The notes: a model not told the origin generated them from the letters alone. Counted from the first letter of the stretch, positions 1 to 8,243 are shown. The stretch: DNA of 64,000 bases from CAXQZM01 sp965229645 (GCA_965229645.1 OZ245893.1:2604001-2668000), one strand, 5' to 3'. Numbers and translations are program-made.

Positions 1-33
1 AAAAGTGTCAACTTTTTTCGCCGTTGGTATTAT
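1..33 (-). repeat. Edge fragment of the multi-hairpin intergenic repeat (family 1)
   Basis: The window opens inside the stem-1 end of the repeat described at 3632-3926, in reverse orientation. It reads AAAAGTGTCAACTTTTTTCG followed by CCGTTGGTATTAT, matching the end of the copy at 57901-58198. The rest of the copy lies outside the window. Confidence 0.75.
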
Positions 34-341
34 GCCAGAGGCCACAGTGCACGACAGTATTTGCTGAGGGAGCCCATATGTGCTTGCGGTATGGGTATTC
101 TCGCATTGGCAATGACCTGGGCCACCAAAATTGGATCTGCAAATATTGGAACAGCCCCGAGACCACGAAGGTCTCACGGGCGATACAAAAAGTCTGTCTT
201 CAGAACTGGGTTCGACGAGCTTAGGCGGCTCATTCAGATGGAACCAGAAAAGGCATGCCAGTATTGGCTTAGGTCACGCCCAAGGACATCCTGAGGAGCT
301 ACTGTCGTGCACTGCGGCCGTTGGTATAGGAAACCTAAGCT
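34..341. other. Non-coding stretch, nothing recognised
   Basis: Short open frames exist on the plus strand but none has a ribosome binding site or a recognisable product. The end of the stretch (GCGGCCGTTGGTATAGG, about 313-330) resembles the edge of the family-1 repeat, so it may hold decayed repeat material. No RNA gene is visible. Confidence 0.3.
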
Positions 342-1091
342 CTAGTCTACCCGACAATCCAAGGTGAGTCCGCGCAAGCGGCAGTTTGGCACCCATTGCA
401 AGTAGGCTTCCAGGTCTTCAAGGCGCTCGGCCTCGTCGTCGCTGGGGGTTTCCAAGAGACTGAGTTCCGCCAAATCGTCGGCGGCCTCGCGCACGGCCTG
501 GCCTTGGGCGCTGATGATTTGGCTTTCAATCCCGCTGATATAGGCGAGAGTCCCCGCGCAGTAGGGTCGCGATGCGTCCAATACCCGGTCGCTTCGCTCG
601 CACTCCTGAACCCGCCACCCTGGGCTGCATGCCCCGTACGAGAAAAGCCCTCGCGCGGCGGCGCGGGTGTCCTCACGGCCCTGCGCGCTCGTGCAAAAAC
701 GCTCTGCCCGTGCGGTGGTAAAGGCGGTCCGTTCGGCTTGTGACGGGGTGCAGGCCTGGGGCAAGTCCTGATCGGCATTGCCAAAGGCCGCATAGTCAAC
801 GAGCTGGCAGTACGATTGCAAGTCCTGGTCGCTGATCGGGCAAATCCCCGTCGGCAAGGCCCCTTGCGCACGCGCCAGCGCAGTAAAGGATAGATTTTGA
901 CAATAGATCGCGTTGCCCTCGACCCATCCGCTTCGGTGCTGCTCGACATGGCCGCTTAGGATGCGGCTATAGCCTTCGCCTTGTAAGCCCTGTTCGTACC
1001 CGTAGGCGCGCGCGTCGTCTTCGGACAAGCAGGCACTAAGGCCGAGCGGAACGCCGACAAGAAACGCGAGCAAAGTCCATGTGCGCGTCAT
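342..1091 (-). CDS. Predicted outer-membrane or periplasmic lipoprotein, DUF2799-like
   Basis: The 249-residue product starts with a typical lipoprotein signal: a charged MTRTW, a hydrophobic stretch, and an LSAC lipobox with the lipidated Cys near residue 21. The mature part contains YGYEQGLQGEGY followed by a segment with an H and GNAIYCQNL, a pattern that resembles DUF2799 proteins (Y-G-x-x-x-G repeats ending in a YC pair). It has about nine cysteines, which fits an exported, disulfide-bonded protein. Function is unknown. It stands alone on the minus strand, followed upstream by the PhnD-like gene on the same strand with a 66-nt gap. A palindrome CTCTTAAGAG lies just upstream of the start. 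The lipoprotein call is firm; the family assignment is tentative. Confidence 0.7.
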   Translation of the reverse strand: MTRTWTLLAFLVGVPLGLSACLSEDDARAYGYEQGLQGEGYSRILSGHVEQHRSGWVEGNAIYCQNLSFTALARAQGALPTGICPISDQDLQSYCQLVDYAAFGNADQDLPQACTPSQAERTAFTTARAERFCTSAQGREDTRAAARGLFSYGACSPGWRVQECERSDRVLDASRPYCAGTLAYISGIESQIISAQGQAVREAADDLAELSLLETPSDDEAERLEDLEAYLQWVPNCRLRGLTLDCRVD

Positions 1092-1157
1092 AGATCGCTC
1101 TTAAGAGACGGCGATGGGGAAGACCAGAGGTTCCTGGGCAGCTTGGAACCCACACAA

Positions 1158-1949
1158 TTAAGCGGTGCATGCGCCCGTCACCAAGGTACGACCCGAGGCC
1201 AGTTGACGCCTCAAGTCGTCCCCCAGGCTCTGGTAGTCGGCTTCGGTCACGGGATGAAAGCCGCAAATGCCCAGCCCGCAATCGTGCAGGTCGCCGGTGG
1301 CGAGCGCCGCGCTGGCGGCCCGCAACCCTTCGCGCCAGGCGCTTTCTTGCCTGGGGTCGATCCCCGCAGGCAGGCACAGGGGCGGGGCGGGCAGACGAGG
1401 CGTTTGGGCGATGATCTGGCAATGCGTCAAAAGGCCCTCGTAAGCCTCACCCAACAGACCGAAGCCTTGCGAATCCAGGGCCGCCAAATCGACCCGTCCG
1501 TCGAGCAAGGCCCGCACGCTGGCCTCGTGCCCGCCCGTCACCAACACCCTTGCGGGGTCGGGGTGCCCCGCCGCGTGCCACCAGCGCGCCAGGGCCAAAT
1601 GGCCCGAAACCGATGCCGCCGCGTTCAGCCCCACCTGTAACTGCGCGAACGGAAGGTCGCGGGCCCCATGGTGCCGAAGGATCAAGCTGCAGTACTGCCC
1701 TGGCGCTAAGGCGGAGACCGCAAATATGGGAACCGCGATCGGGCAAAACCGCCCAGGATGGAGCGCGACGTCGCCGCCGCAGGCCCAGGTCAGATCATAC
1801 TCGCCCGACCGCCACAGAGGCTCAAGGTCCCGCGTCCAGAATCTGATCGGCGCGCGAGCAGGCACAAAGCCGCTGAGCTGCTGCCAAAACCGGCGCCACC
1901 GCGTCGCCTGGCCCGCGTATTCGTACCATTGCACGGCAAAGAGTCTCAT
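1158..1949 (-). CDS. PhnD-like phosphate/phosphonate binding-protein-fold protein
   Basis: The product of about 263 residues resembles the PhnD/SsuA-like periplasmic binding fold (PF12974 type). It has an N-terminal strand MRLFAVQWYEY, the segment YDLTWACGGDVAL, a segment SVSGHLALARWWHAAG like the ligand-loop helix of PhnD proteins, and VTGGHEASVRALLDGRVDLAALDSQ, where family members have S-H-x-x-S...G-x-V-D-x-A-A-x-D. No signal peptide is visible, so it may be cytoplasmic or use an unusual export route. I chose the ATG at 1949; an in-frame TTG at 1967 would add six residues and has an A-rich purine tract upstream. No permease or ATPase genes lie nearby, so it is an orphan binding protein. 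Confidence 0.6.
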   Translation of the reverse strand: MRLFAVQWYEYAGQATRWRRFWQQLSGFVPARAPIRFWTRDLEPLWRSGEYDLTWACGGDVALHPGRFCPIAVPIFAVSALAPGQYCSLILRHHGARDLPFAQLQVGLNAAASVSGHLALARWWHAAGHPDPARVLVTGGHEASVRALLDGRVDLAALDSQGFGLLGEAYEGLLTHCQIIAQTPRLPAPPLCLPAGIDPRQESAWREGLRAASAALATGDLHDCGLGICGFHPVTEADYQSLGDDLRRQLASGRTLVTGACTA

Positions 1950-2144
1950 GGAATGTTCATGTCGCAATTTTTCTCTTTACGAAAGCCCTCAAGTATGTTT
2001 TAAGTTACGTGAGTTCGGACAGCGTTGACCGTCCACCGCCCCCAGAATTTGGGTTTGCGCGACGTGGCAGGCTCGCGGCAGCGAACCAGACTCGTACAAC
2101 TTGACATACGTCCTGGGACCTAGGGACTTGATCGGTGGAATGCG

Positions 2145-3029
2145 ATGCAGATGACACGCGCTTGGCCGACCCTGCTCGTGGGTTTGGCCGTCTATGGGTT
2201 ATTTTTTGGGACCACGTTGAACTGGCAGCAGATCCCGCTGCCGCTGCTGGTCGTGCTTGGGGCGATCACGGCGGCCTGGCACGCCTCCCTCGAACACGAA
2301 ATTATTCACGGGCACCCGACCCGCTGGCCCTGGCTCAATCGCCTCCTGGTGCTCGCCCCCATGCTAGTATGGTTGCCGTACCAAACCTATGCCCAAACCC
2401 ATCGGGCGCACCATCGCGATCAAACGCTCACGGACCCCTTCGACGACCCTGAATCCTACTACATCGCCCAGGGGCGCTGGGATCGCCTGGCACCCTGGCA
2501 GCAGAAACTGTTGCGCGCATGCAACAGTCTGGCGGGTCGCTTAACCCTGGGGGCCGCCCTCATGATCCTGCTCACTTGGAAAGACGAGGCGCTGAAGTTC
2601 TGGCACGGCACGGACCAGCGCCGCCGCATCTGGGCAACGCACCTGGCCCTGGTCGCGGGTTTTCTGGCCTATTTGCACTGGGTCTGCGCGATGCCAGTTT
2701 GGCTCTACCTGCTCTGCTTTAGCCTGCCTGGCACGTCCCTCACCATGCTGCGCGCTTTTTTGGAACACCAGTACGCGCCCGACCCCAAGCACCGTTCGGT
2801 GATCGTCGAGGCGTCTTGGTTCTGGCGGCTCCTGTTCTTGAACAACTCCCTGCATCTGGTCCATCATCAGCACCCAGCCCTGCCCTGGTACGACTTGCCG
2901 CGCGAATATGCGCGCCATCGCGACGCCTATCAGCGCCTGAATGGAGGCTACGTTTGGCCAGGCTACGGGGCCATAGCGCGGGCTTACGCAATCCGCAGCA
3001 AGGAACCCGCCCGTCACCCAGCGCGATAG
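2145..3029 (+). CDS. Membrane fatty acid desaturase family protein
   Basis: This 294-residue integral membrane protein carries the three histidine clusters of the fatty acid desaturase/hydroxylase family (PF00487): HEIIHGH near residue 51, HRAHH near 87 and HLVHHQHP near 240. These bind the di-iron centre on the cytoplasmic face. Hydrophobic segments sit near residues 8-25, 30-45, 65-80, 135-150, 165-185 and 190-205. The substrate could be an acyl chain or a carotenoid-like compound; sequence alone does not decide. The start ATG at 2145 follows GGTGGAATGCG; a second ATG two codons on is also possible. It is followed by the Rieske gene 80 nt downstream on the same strand. Confidence 0.8.
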   Translation: MQMTRAWPTLLVGLAVYGLFFGTTLNWQQIPLPLLVVLGAITAAWHASLEHEIIHGHPTRWPWLNRLLVLAPMLVWLPYQTYAQTHRAHHRDQTLTDPFDDPESYYIAQGRWDRLAPWQQKLLRACNSLAGRLTLGAALMILLTWKDEALKFWHGTDQRRRIWATHLALVAGFLAYLHWVCAMPVWLYLLCFSLPGTSLTMLRAFLEHQYAPDPKHRSVIVEASWFWRLLFLNNSLHLVHHQHPALPWYDLPREYARHRDAYQRLNGGYVWPGYGAIARAYAIRSKEPARHPAR

Positions 3030-3109
3030 CGCGGTTGTGAAGGCACGGCATTTGCCCCTCGGGCCGGTTGGTCTAGGTTAGAGTCATCAACGACCCAAAG
3101 GGGAAACCC

Positions 3110-3631
3110 ATGGCTAAAACAGCACGCGGCCCGCTGCGCATTGATCGACGTTTTGTGTTGAAGGGCGGTTCAGCCCTCGCAGGCGCGGCCCTGACGCCGA
3201 CCTATGCCCTCGCCAAGCGCGGCGATGAACCGACGGGCCAGACCGCCGTCGTCGAGCTGGACGAGGCCCAAAGCGTCGATGTGGCGGTCTTGGAACCTGG
3301 CGAATTGGTCGTGGTGGCAACCGCAGGCACCTACTACGGCATATTGCACCGCACCGCCGCGCAAATCGACATGGCCCAAACCACCGAACCCGAGCGCGAC
3401 CCTGCTCCCGATGCCGACCGCCGCCAAGACGAAGGGTATTTGGTCGTCGATATGACCTGCACCCACCGTGGCTGCCAAGTTGGCTACCGTGACGACGCCG
3501 AAGCCCCGTTCCTATGCCCCTGCCACCGCGCCAGCTACGACGCCGCAGGGCGCGTCCTCGGCGGCCCCGCCCGCAGCAATTTGAACGTACCCGACTACGC
3601 CATCGAAGGGACCGTCGTCACCTTCACCTGA
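3110..3631 (+). CDS. TAT-exported Rieske [2Fe-2S] protein
   Basis: The 173-residue protein has a twin-arginine-like signal (IDRRFVLKGGSALAGAAL, near residues 11-28) and the two Rieske cluster boxes: CTHRGC near residue 116 and CPCH near 137. These supply the two Cys and two His ligands of a [2Fe-2S] cluster. It is shorter than a bc1 Rieske subunit (about 180-200) and no cytochrome b or c1 gene is nearby. It is more likely an accessory periplasmic electron carrier, possibly working with the cytochrome b561 encoded convergently at 3910-4440. The start follows a clear AAAGGGGAAA ribosome site. The stop codon touches the family-1 repeat with no gap. Confidence 0.85.
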   Translation: MAKTARGPLRIDRRFVLKGGSALAGAALTPTYALAKRGDEPTGQTAVVELDEAQSVDVAVLEPGELVVVATAGTYYGILHRTAAQIDMAQTTEPERDPAPDADRRQDEGYLVVDMTCTHRGCQVGYRDDAEAPFLCPCHRASYDAAGRVLGGPARSNLNVPDYAIEGTVVTFT

Positions 3632-3926
3632 TGCCAACAGCCAAAAAAGCTGGCACTTTTTTGGCCGTTTTATGTCTCACGGCAGAAACGCTTCGCGTTT
3701 CGGTTTTTTTGTGGTTGCGGTCTCTACTCGCTCGCTATGCTCGCTCAGCCCGACCGCAGGACGGGGCCTTCGTTTTACCCCGAGGCGCTTTCGCGCTATT
3801 CTCGGGGCCGCGCGTTTGGGGCGCGGGCGTTCCCTGCGCCCTTCGGGCTTGGAGCCCGCTGCGGGGGCCGCAGTCGCGGCCCTTATACCAGCGAACATGA
3901 GAGTGATCTTCAATCGCCGCTGGTAT
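3632..3926 (+). repeat. Family-1 multi-hairpin intergenic repeat, long form
   Basis: This is the longest forward copy. In order it holds stem 1 (GCCAAAAAAG paired with CTTTTTTGGC), stem 2 (GAAACGC-TTC-GCGTTTC), an extra module near 3713-3770 (a GCGGTC...GACCGC hairpin enclosing CTCGCT repeats), stem 3 (CCCGAG...CTCGGG enclosing GCGCTTTCGCGC), a second extra module near 3808-3865, stem 4 (GGCCGCAGTCGCGGCC), and a terminal stem (ATACCAGCG paired with CGCTGGTAT). It lies between two convergent genes, touches the Rieske stop codon on its left and overlaps the 3' end of the cytochrome b561 gene on its right. Stem 1 with its T-run could work as a transcription terminator in both directions. Confidence 0.85.
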
Positions 3927-4440
3927 AGAACCACATGCGCCGCAGCGTGCTGTCGCGGTCGATGAACCTGTGTTTCAGCGCGCCCGCAACGTGCAGGACG
4001 AGGAGGCCGAGCAGGGCCCATTTGAGCGCAAAGTGCAGGCCCGTCCATAGATCGTAGGCCCCAAGGGGCGCCAGCCAGCTCGGCAACGCGCCGGTTTCCG
4101 CGTACTCCCCAGCGCTGACCATGGCCCAGCCCGATAGGGGAAACGCGAACAAAACAAGGTAAAGCGCCCAGTGGACGGTGCGGGACAGGCCAACCTCCCA
4201 GCGCCTATGGCCTGGCAGCGGGCGGGGCACAGGCGCCACGAGGCGGAGGGCCAGTCGAACCACGGCAAGGACCAAGACAACTTTGCCGCCGATCTCATGG
4301 CTCGCTTGGTCCACCTCTGGCCAGCTAAGGCGCGTATAAATGAGGCCGCTGACGATCATCAGCAACAGGAGCACAACGAGGACCCAATGCAGGGCCTTGG
4401 ATAAGACGCCGTAAGCGTCGGAGGTATTGAGAACCGTCAT
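3910..4440 (-). CDS. Cytochrome b561-family membrane protein
   Basis: The 176-residue protein has four hydrophobic helices and the histidine pattern of bacterial cytochrome b561 (CybB-like, PF01292): an H in LSKALHWVLV near residue 18, HEIGGK near 49, TVHWALYL near 90 and LHFALKW/VLHVAGALKHRF near 136-160. These bind two b haems and pass electrons from quinol. The open frame extends far upstream inside benE; I chose the ATG at 4440 because homologous sequence begins there (MTVLNTSDAYG) and it sits 8 nt after the benE stop. The last residues (YTSGD) and the stop codon are encoded by the terminal stem of the family-1 repeat, so the natural C-terminus was replaced or extended by the repeat. Confidence 0.85.
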   Translation of the reverse strand: MTVLNTSDAYGVLSKALHWVLVVLLLLMIVSGLIYTRLSWPEVDQASHEIGGKVVLVLAVVRLALRLVAPVPRPLPGHRRWEVGLSRTVHWALYLVLFAFPLSGWAMVSAGEYAETGALPSWLAPLGAYDLWTGLHFALKWALLGLLVLHVAGALKHRFIDRDSTLRRMWFYTSGD

Positions 4441-4448
4441 GGCCTCGC

Positions 4449-5606
4449 TTAGCCCTCTTTCCGCAACCCAGACAAGCCCCAAAGAGCCAACCCAAGGGCG
4501 AGCCCCCAGAAGGCTCCGCCCAAGCCCCAGAAGGCGACGCTGGACTGGGCGACCAGGAAGGTGACGAGGGCAGGCAGGCGCAACGCCGCATCCGCCATGG
4601 CCGCGCTGAGCGCCCGGGCCAAAGCCCCGCTGAGGCCGACCGCGGCGACGGTGATGATAAAGGCAGGGGGCAGATTGGCGAACACCAGCACCAGCCAGCC
4701 ACACGACAAGGCGAAAACGGCGTAGCATAGGGCCAAGGACGGCCCGACCATCCAGCGCAAGGCGGGGTCGGGGTGGGTATCGGGGCCTGTACACAAGGGG
4801 GCCGTCACCGCCGCCAAGTTTTGACCGCTGGACCCAAACAGGGCCGAGACGCACGAGGTCAGCCCCGTCAACCCCAGGACCGAGCGGGTCCCGGTCGCGT
4901 AGCCATCGGCGCGCAAGACCGCGAACCCAGGCAAGTTCTGCCCCGCCATGGTCACCAGGTAGAGCGGGACGCCGAGCGACACCAGGACTTGCCAATCGAA
5001 CTCGGGCGACACCCATTGCAACTGCGGCGGGGCAAAGGCGGGAATCGGCCCCGCAAGGCCCAGGGCAAAACATAAGACCAGGCCAAACCCCAGCGCGGCC
5101 AGGGTCGCCCAGGGCGGCGACCACAGCTGCACCAGGAAGAACAGGGCGATCATGGGCAGCGTGAGCGCTGGGGCCTGCGGCACGGCAGGGAAGACCCGAA
5201 CGATGAAGCCGAACAGAATACCCGCCAGGAGGGCATTGGCCAAAGGCAAAGGAATCGCCGCCACCAGCCGCCGCAACCCGCCGACAAAGCCCGTCACTAT
5301 GACCAAAGCCCCGCTCAGGAGGAAGGCCGCCACCGCCTGGCCCAAGGAAACGCCCGTCGTGACCGACAGCAGCGCCAAGGCGGGCGCCGACCACGCCGCC
5401 GTGATCGGCACGCGCTGCACCCAGGCCAGGACGGCGGCGTTGACCGCGATCGCCAGGCACATGGCGGTGAGCCAAGAGATGGTCTGCGCCTGCCTTGCCC
5501 CCAGGGCCTCGGCAGCGGCCAAGACCAGGGCCACGGTGCCGCCGAATCCCACGAGGGCCGCCAACAGGGCGGAGACGAACACCGAGGAACGATAGCCCCT
5601 AAGCAT
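4449..5606 (-). CDS. benE: BenE-family benzoate/H+ symporter
   Basis: The 385-residue protein is almost entirely hydrophobic with about 11-12 membrane segments. It carries the signature of the BenE family (PF03594): VTMAGQNLPGFAVLRADGY near residues 218-236, followed by GLTSCVSALFGSSGQNLAA. Family members import benzoate or related aromatic acids with protons. Length matches the family (about 390). No benzoate-degradation genes are in the window, so the true substrate is open. The start ATG overlaps the 3' end of the GNAT gene by 8 nt and cytochrome b561 follows after 8 nt, so pdxJ-GNAT-benE-b561 looks like one transcription unit. Confidence 0.85.
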   Translation of the reverse strand: MLRGYRSSVFVSALLAALVGFGGTVALVLAAAEALGARQAQTISWLTAMCLAIAVNAAVLAWVQRVPITAAWSAPALALLSVTTGVSLGQAVAAFLLSGALVIVTGFVGGLRRLVAAIPLPLANALLAGILFGFIVRVFPAVPQAPALTLPMIALFFLVQLWSPPWATLAALGFGLVLCFALGLAGPIPAFAPPQLQWVSPEFDWQVLVSLGVPLYLVTMAGQNLPGFAVLRADGYATGTRSVLGLTGLTSCVSALFGSSGQNLAAVTAPLCTGPDTHPDPALRWMVGPSLALCYAVFALSCGWLVLVFANLPPAFIITVAAVGLSGALARALSAAMADAALRLPALVTFLVAQSSVAFWGLGGAFWGLALGLALWGLSGLRKEG

Positions 5607-6306
5607 GGTCCCTGCGGCACCGCTCTAGGGGACGGATCTGTCGCCCGTCGGCATCGAAGTTGTCAGGGTGCAGCCAGGCCTGGAACCCCGCGTCGATGCG
5701 CGGCCACTCGCTGTCCAAAAACGAAAACCAGGCCGTATCGCGGTTGCGTCCCTTGAAGACATGGGCCTGGCGAAACACCCCTTCAATAGTAAAGCCCAAG
5801 CGCTCGGCGCTGCGCCTTGAGGCCGTATTGAGGGCGTTGCACTTCCATTCAAAGCGTCGATAGCCCAAGTCGGTCATGGCATGGCGCATGAGCAAGTAGA
5901 GCCCCTCGGTCGCGGCGGCGGTGCGCTGCACCAAAGGCGATAGGTGGATGTGTCCGACCTCGATGACGCCGTGGTCGGGCGCCATCCGCATGAGCGCGGC
6001 GAGACCCTGGGCCTGGCCCGTCGCCGCCGACACAAAGGCGTAGAATTGCGGGTCGCGGCCAAAGACCGTTTCCGCCATCCAGGTTTCAAAAGCCTCCAGA
6101 GTTTCAAAGGGCCCGTAGGGCAGGTAAGCCCAGTTCGCCCCAGCGCGGTCGAGGGCGAAGGCCGCGAACAGGTCTTGGCTATGGCGCGGGGCCACGGGTT
6201 CCATGCGGACCGTTCGCCCAGCAAAGACTTGGCGCGCAGGCCAGGCGCGCGCGGTCCAGCCCAGGACGGGCGTCCCGAGCCGTGCATCATCGCTCGGGTC
6301 CGTCAC
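5599..6306 (-). CDS. GNAT N-acetyltransferase, RimJ/RimL type
   Basis: The 235-residue protein has the acetyltransferase_3 layout: an N-terminal GRTVRMEPVAPRHSQDLFAA strand, central YAFVSAATGQAQGLAALMRM, EVGHIHLSPLVQRTAAATEG (acetyl-CoA region), and the C-terminal FEWKCNALNTASRRSAERLGF typical of RimJ/RimL-like enzymes, with N and R/S in the acceptor loop. It likely acetylates a small molecule or a protein N-terminus. Translation starts at GTG 6306, which overlaps the pdxJ stop by three bases (GTGA), a sign of translational coupling. A histidine in GHIH replaces the more usual EIGY residues, so the exact substrate is open. Confidence 0.85.
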   Translation of the reverse strand: MTDPSDDARLGTPVLGWTARAWPARQVFAGRTVRMEPVAPRHSQDLFAAFALDRAGANWAYLPYGPFETLEAFETWMAETVFGRDPQFYAFVSAATGQAQGLAALMRMAPDHGVIEVGHIHLSPLVQRTAAATEGLYLLMRHAMTDLGYRRFEWKCNALNTASRRSAERLGFTIEGVFRQAHVFKGRNRDTAWFSFLDSEWPRIDAGFQAWLHPDNFDADGRQIRPLERCRRDHA

Positions 6307-7061
6307 GCCAGCGCCTGCGTGAAATCGGCGACGGCCTGGGCGTAGCCCGTGGTCAAAGCGTGGGCGGTCAGACCATGGCCGATGGACACTTCGGCCAAAT
6401 GGGGAATGGCGGCTTTCAGCGCGGGCAAGTTGGCGGCGGTCAAATCGTGACCCGCATTGACGCCCAGGGGCGGGCGAGCCTCGACCTGGTTAAGACCCAC
6501 CGTCGCGGCGACTTGCGCGGCCTCGCCCAGCTTGGCCAATTCTGCCGCCGCCACCGCAGGGGCGGCGCTGGCGGCGCCGTAGGGGCCCGTATAGAGCTCG
6601 ACCCGGTCGGCCCCGACCTCCCACGCCGCTACGGGGACCCTTGGGTCCGCCTCGATGAACAGGGCGCTGCGCATCCCCGCCGCCCGAATTTGCCGAAGCG
6701 CTGCGGTCAGCAGGTTGGCATTGGCCTCCACGTCCCAGCCGTGGTCGGAGGTCGCTTGGGCGGGATCGTCGGGGACCAACGTCACCTGGTCGGGCCTAAA
6801 CTCCAGCACCAAGTCCAGGAACGCTGGGTCGGGGTAGCCCTCGATATTGAACTCCGCCCCGTCAAATTCGCGCACCAAAGCCTTGAGCGGCGCGAGGTCA
6901 GAACGGCGGATATGGCGCTCGTCGGGCCGGGGATGCACCGTCAGGCCCGCCGCCCCCGCGCCGAGCGCGAGGCGACCCATGGCGGTCACCGACGGCCAGC
7001 CAACACTGCGGCGGTTGCGCAAGAAGGCGACGGCGTTCAAGTTCACGGACAGGGCAGTCAT
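6303..7061 (-). CDS. pdxJ: Pyridoxine 5'-phosphate synthase
   Basis: PdxJ condenses 1-deoxy-xylulose 5-phosphate with 3-amino-2-oxopropyl phosphate in de novo vitamin B6 synthesis. The 252-residue product shows family motifs in order: LSVNLNAVAFLRNRR near the N-terminus, LTVHPRPDERHI near residue 41, the segment FNIEGYPD, TLVPDDPAQATSDHGWD, the SLFIEADP-like FIEADPR, ELYTGPYG, LGVNAGHDL and VSIGHGLTAHAL. Catalytic-site residues (E of FNIEGY, H of GHGL) are present. The upstream open frame runs to a TTG at 7103 inside the repeat; I chose ATG 7061 because it fits family length. pdxH in the same pathway lies at 35707, unlinked. Confidence 0.93.
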   Translation of the reverse strand: MTALSVNLNAVAFLRNRRSVGWPSVTAMGRLALGAGAAGLTVHPRPDERHIRRSDLAPLKALVREFDGAEFNIEGYPDPAFLDLVLEFRPDQVTLVPDDPAQATSDHGWDVEANANLLTAALRQIRAAGMRSALFIEADPRVPVAAWEVGADRVELYTGPYGAASAAPAVAAAELAKLGEAAQVAATVGLNQVEARPPLGVNAGHDLTAANLPALKAAIPHLAEVSIGHGLTAHALTTGYAQAVADFTQALA

Positions 7062-7090
7062 GGGCTTGGTATTAGGCGCAATTCCTAGCC

Positions 7091-7250
7091 TTGATAATAC
7101 CAATTTTCATGAAGGCTGACGCCTTCCTGAAAATTATGTCTCTCACGCAGGCATCGTTTCGCGATGCGCTCCGAGGGGGCCTCCGACTTACGTCGCGGGC
7201 GCTTTCGCGCTGATCCGCGACCCGCTCCGGGGCCCGTGGTCGCGGGCCTT
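7091..7250 (+). repeat. Divergent family-1 repeat copy with different stem sequences
   Basis: This block has the same order of hairpins as the normal repeat but different primary sequence in the stems. Stem 1 pairs AATTTTCATGAAGGC with GCCTTCCTGAAAATT (one mismatch) around the same TGAC loop. Stem 2 is GCATCG-TTTCG-CGATGC instead of GAAACG/CGTTTC. Stem 3 has outer arms GTCGCGG/CCGCGAC around the unchanged GCGCTTTCGCGC core. It ends CGCGGGCCTTATACCAACGG, where it joins a standard copy head to tail. It lies upstream of pdxJ. Confidence 0.75.
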
Positions 7251-7446
7251 ATACCAACGGCCAAAAAAGTTGACACTTTTTTAGCCGTTTTGTGTCTCAC
7301 GGCAGAAACGCTTCGCGTTTCGCCTCCGACGGGGCCTTCGCTTATACCCCGAGGCGCTTTCGCGCTATTCTCGGGGCCGCTGCGGGGGCCGCAGTCGCGG
7401 CCCTTATACCAGCGAACATAAGAGTCATTCTCATTCGCCGCTGGTA
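7251..7446 (+). repeat. Family-1 multi-hairpin repeat, short form
   Basis: A forward copy without the two extra modules seen at 3632-3926: stem 1 (CCAAAAAAGTTGACACTTTTTT), stem 2 (GAAACGCTTCGCGTTTC), stem 3 (CCCGAG...CTCGGG), stem 4 (GGCCGCAGTCGCGGCC) and the ATACCAGCG/CGCTGGTAT terminal stem. It directly follows the divergent copy at 7091-7250. Confidence 0.85.
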
Positions 7447-7489
7447 TTATACCAGTTCATCATGATAAGTTCTCAAGGAGAACTGGTAT
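7446..7489. repeat. Short hairpin block at the cysQ 3' end
   Basis: TACCAGTTC and GAACTGGTA form an inverted repeat around ATCATGATAA, with an inner GTTCTCAAGGAGAAC hairpin. It looks like a variant terminal stem of family 1 with different arms. The last codons of cysQ (Tyr-Thr-Ser-Ser-Pro) and its stop lie within this block, so it supplies the enzyme's C-terminus. Confidence 0.6.
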
Positions 7490-8243
7490 AAGCCCCCCAG
7501 GCGAGGAAAGCGCCGTTGCGGTAGGCGGGTTTGCCATAGGGATAAGGCGCGCCGTCGAGCGTTTCGACCCGCCCCCCCGCGGCGCGCAGGACCGCGTCCC
7601 CCGCCGCCGTGTCCCATTCCATGGTCGGGCCGAAGCGCGGATAGACGTCCGCTTCCCCTGCCGCCACCAGGCAGAACTTCAAGGACGAGCCGATGGCGCG
7701 GGTCTGGTCGATGCCGCGCGCCGTGAGCCAGGCGTCGGTCTCGGCGTCGCGGTGCGAGGCCGAGGCGACCGCCACCACGCCCGTCGCGGGCACTTGCCGA
7801 ACCGCGAGGCGGCGCTGGCCCGCTGGATCGACCGTATAGGCCGCGCCGTCATAGCCGACAAACAGGCGTTCCAATGCGGGCGCATAGACCAGGCCCAAGA
7901 CGGGAACGCCGTCGGCGATCAGACCTATGTTGACGGTGAAGGCGCCCTGCCCGTCGGCCTTCAAGAACTCCTTGGTGCCGTCCAGCGGGTCCACCAGCCA
8001 AAACCGCGCGGGCGGCTGCAAGCTGTGGCTGGCGGCATTTTCTTCTGAGACAATCGGCACCTCGGGGGTCAGCCGCTGGAGCGCTGGCAAAATCAAAGCC
8101 TCCGCCGCTTGGTCGGCCAGCGTCACGGGGGTGCCGTCGCCCTTGCGCTCGGCGCGCACGCCGCGCGCCTGCACCGCCAAAATTTCAGCCCCCGCCGCGC
8201 GCACAACCTGGGTCAAGTCGGGGATCAGGCGCGCAAGCGTCAT
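7473..8243 (-). CDS. cysQ: 3'(2'),5'-bisphosphate nucleotidase (CysQ), inositol monophosphatase family
   Basis: CysQ removes the 3'-phosphate from PAP, the by-product of PAPS-dependent sulfate transfer. The 256-residue product has the Mg/Li-dependent phosphatase motifs: GDGTPVTLADQAAE near residue 38, PIVSEENAA near 67 (metal-binding Glu), WLVDPLDGTKEFL near 85 (the DPxDGT motif) and EWDTAAGDAVLRAAGG near 212. The open frame runs 80 codons further upstream, but homologous sequence starts at MTLARLIPDL, and this ATG (8243) overlaps the sulfotransferase stop by four bases (ATGA). The pairing with a sulfotransferase fits clearance of PAP. The final YTSSP comes from the neighbouring repeat. Confidence 0.9.
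   Translation of the reverse strand: MTLARLIPDLTQVVRAAGAEILAVQARGVRAERKGDGTPVTLADQAAEALILPALQRLTPEVPIVSEENAASHSLQPPARFWLVDPLDGTKEFLKADGQGAFTVNIGLIADGVPVLGLVYAPALERLFVGYDGAAYTVDPAGQRRLAVRQVPATGVVAVASASHRDAETDAWLTARGIDQTRAIGSSLKFCLVAAGEADVYPRFGPTMEWDTAAGDAVLRAAGGRVETLDGAPYPYGKPAYRNGAFLAWGAYTSSP

Noticed and set aside
2101..2130. A promoter for the desaturase gene based on TTGACA at 2101
   Set aside because: The sequence at the -10 distance is GGACTT, too far from consensus to call.
4441..5475. A 521-residue fusion upstream of cytochrome b561
   Set aside because: The long upstream frame lies inside benE in another frame, with low-complexity Gly/Arg-rich sequence; only the part from 4440 has cytochrome b561 features.
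7062..7103. Upstream TTG start for pdxJ
   Set aside because: The 14 extra residues come from the repeat region and are absent from the family; the ATG at 7061 gives the normal N-terminus.
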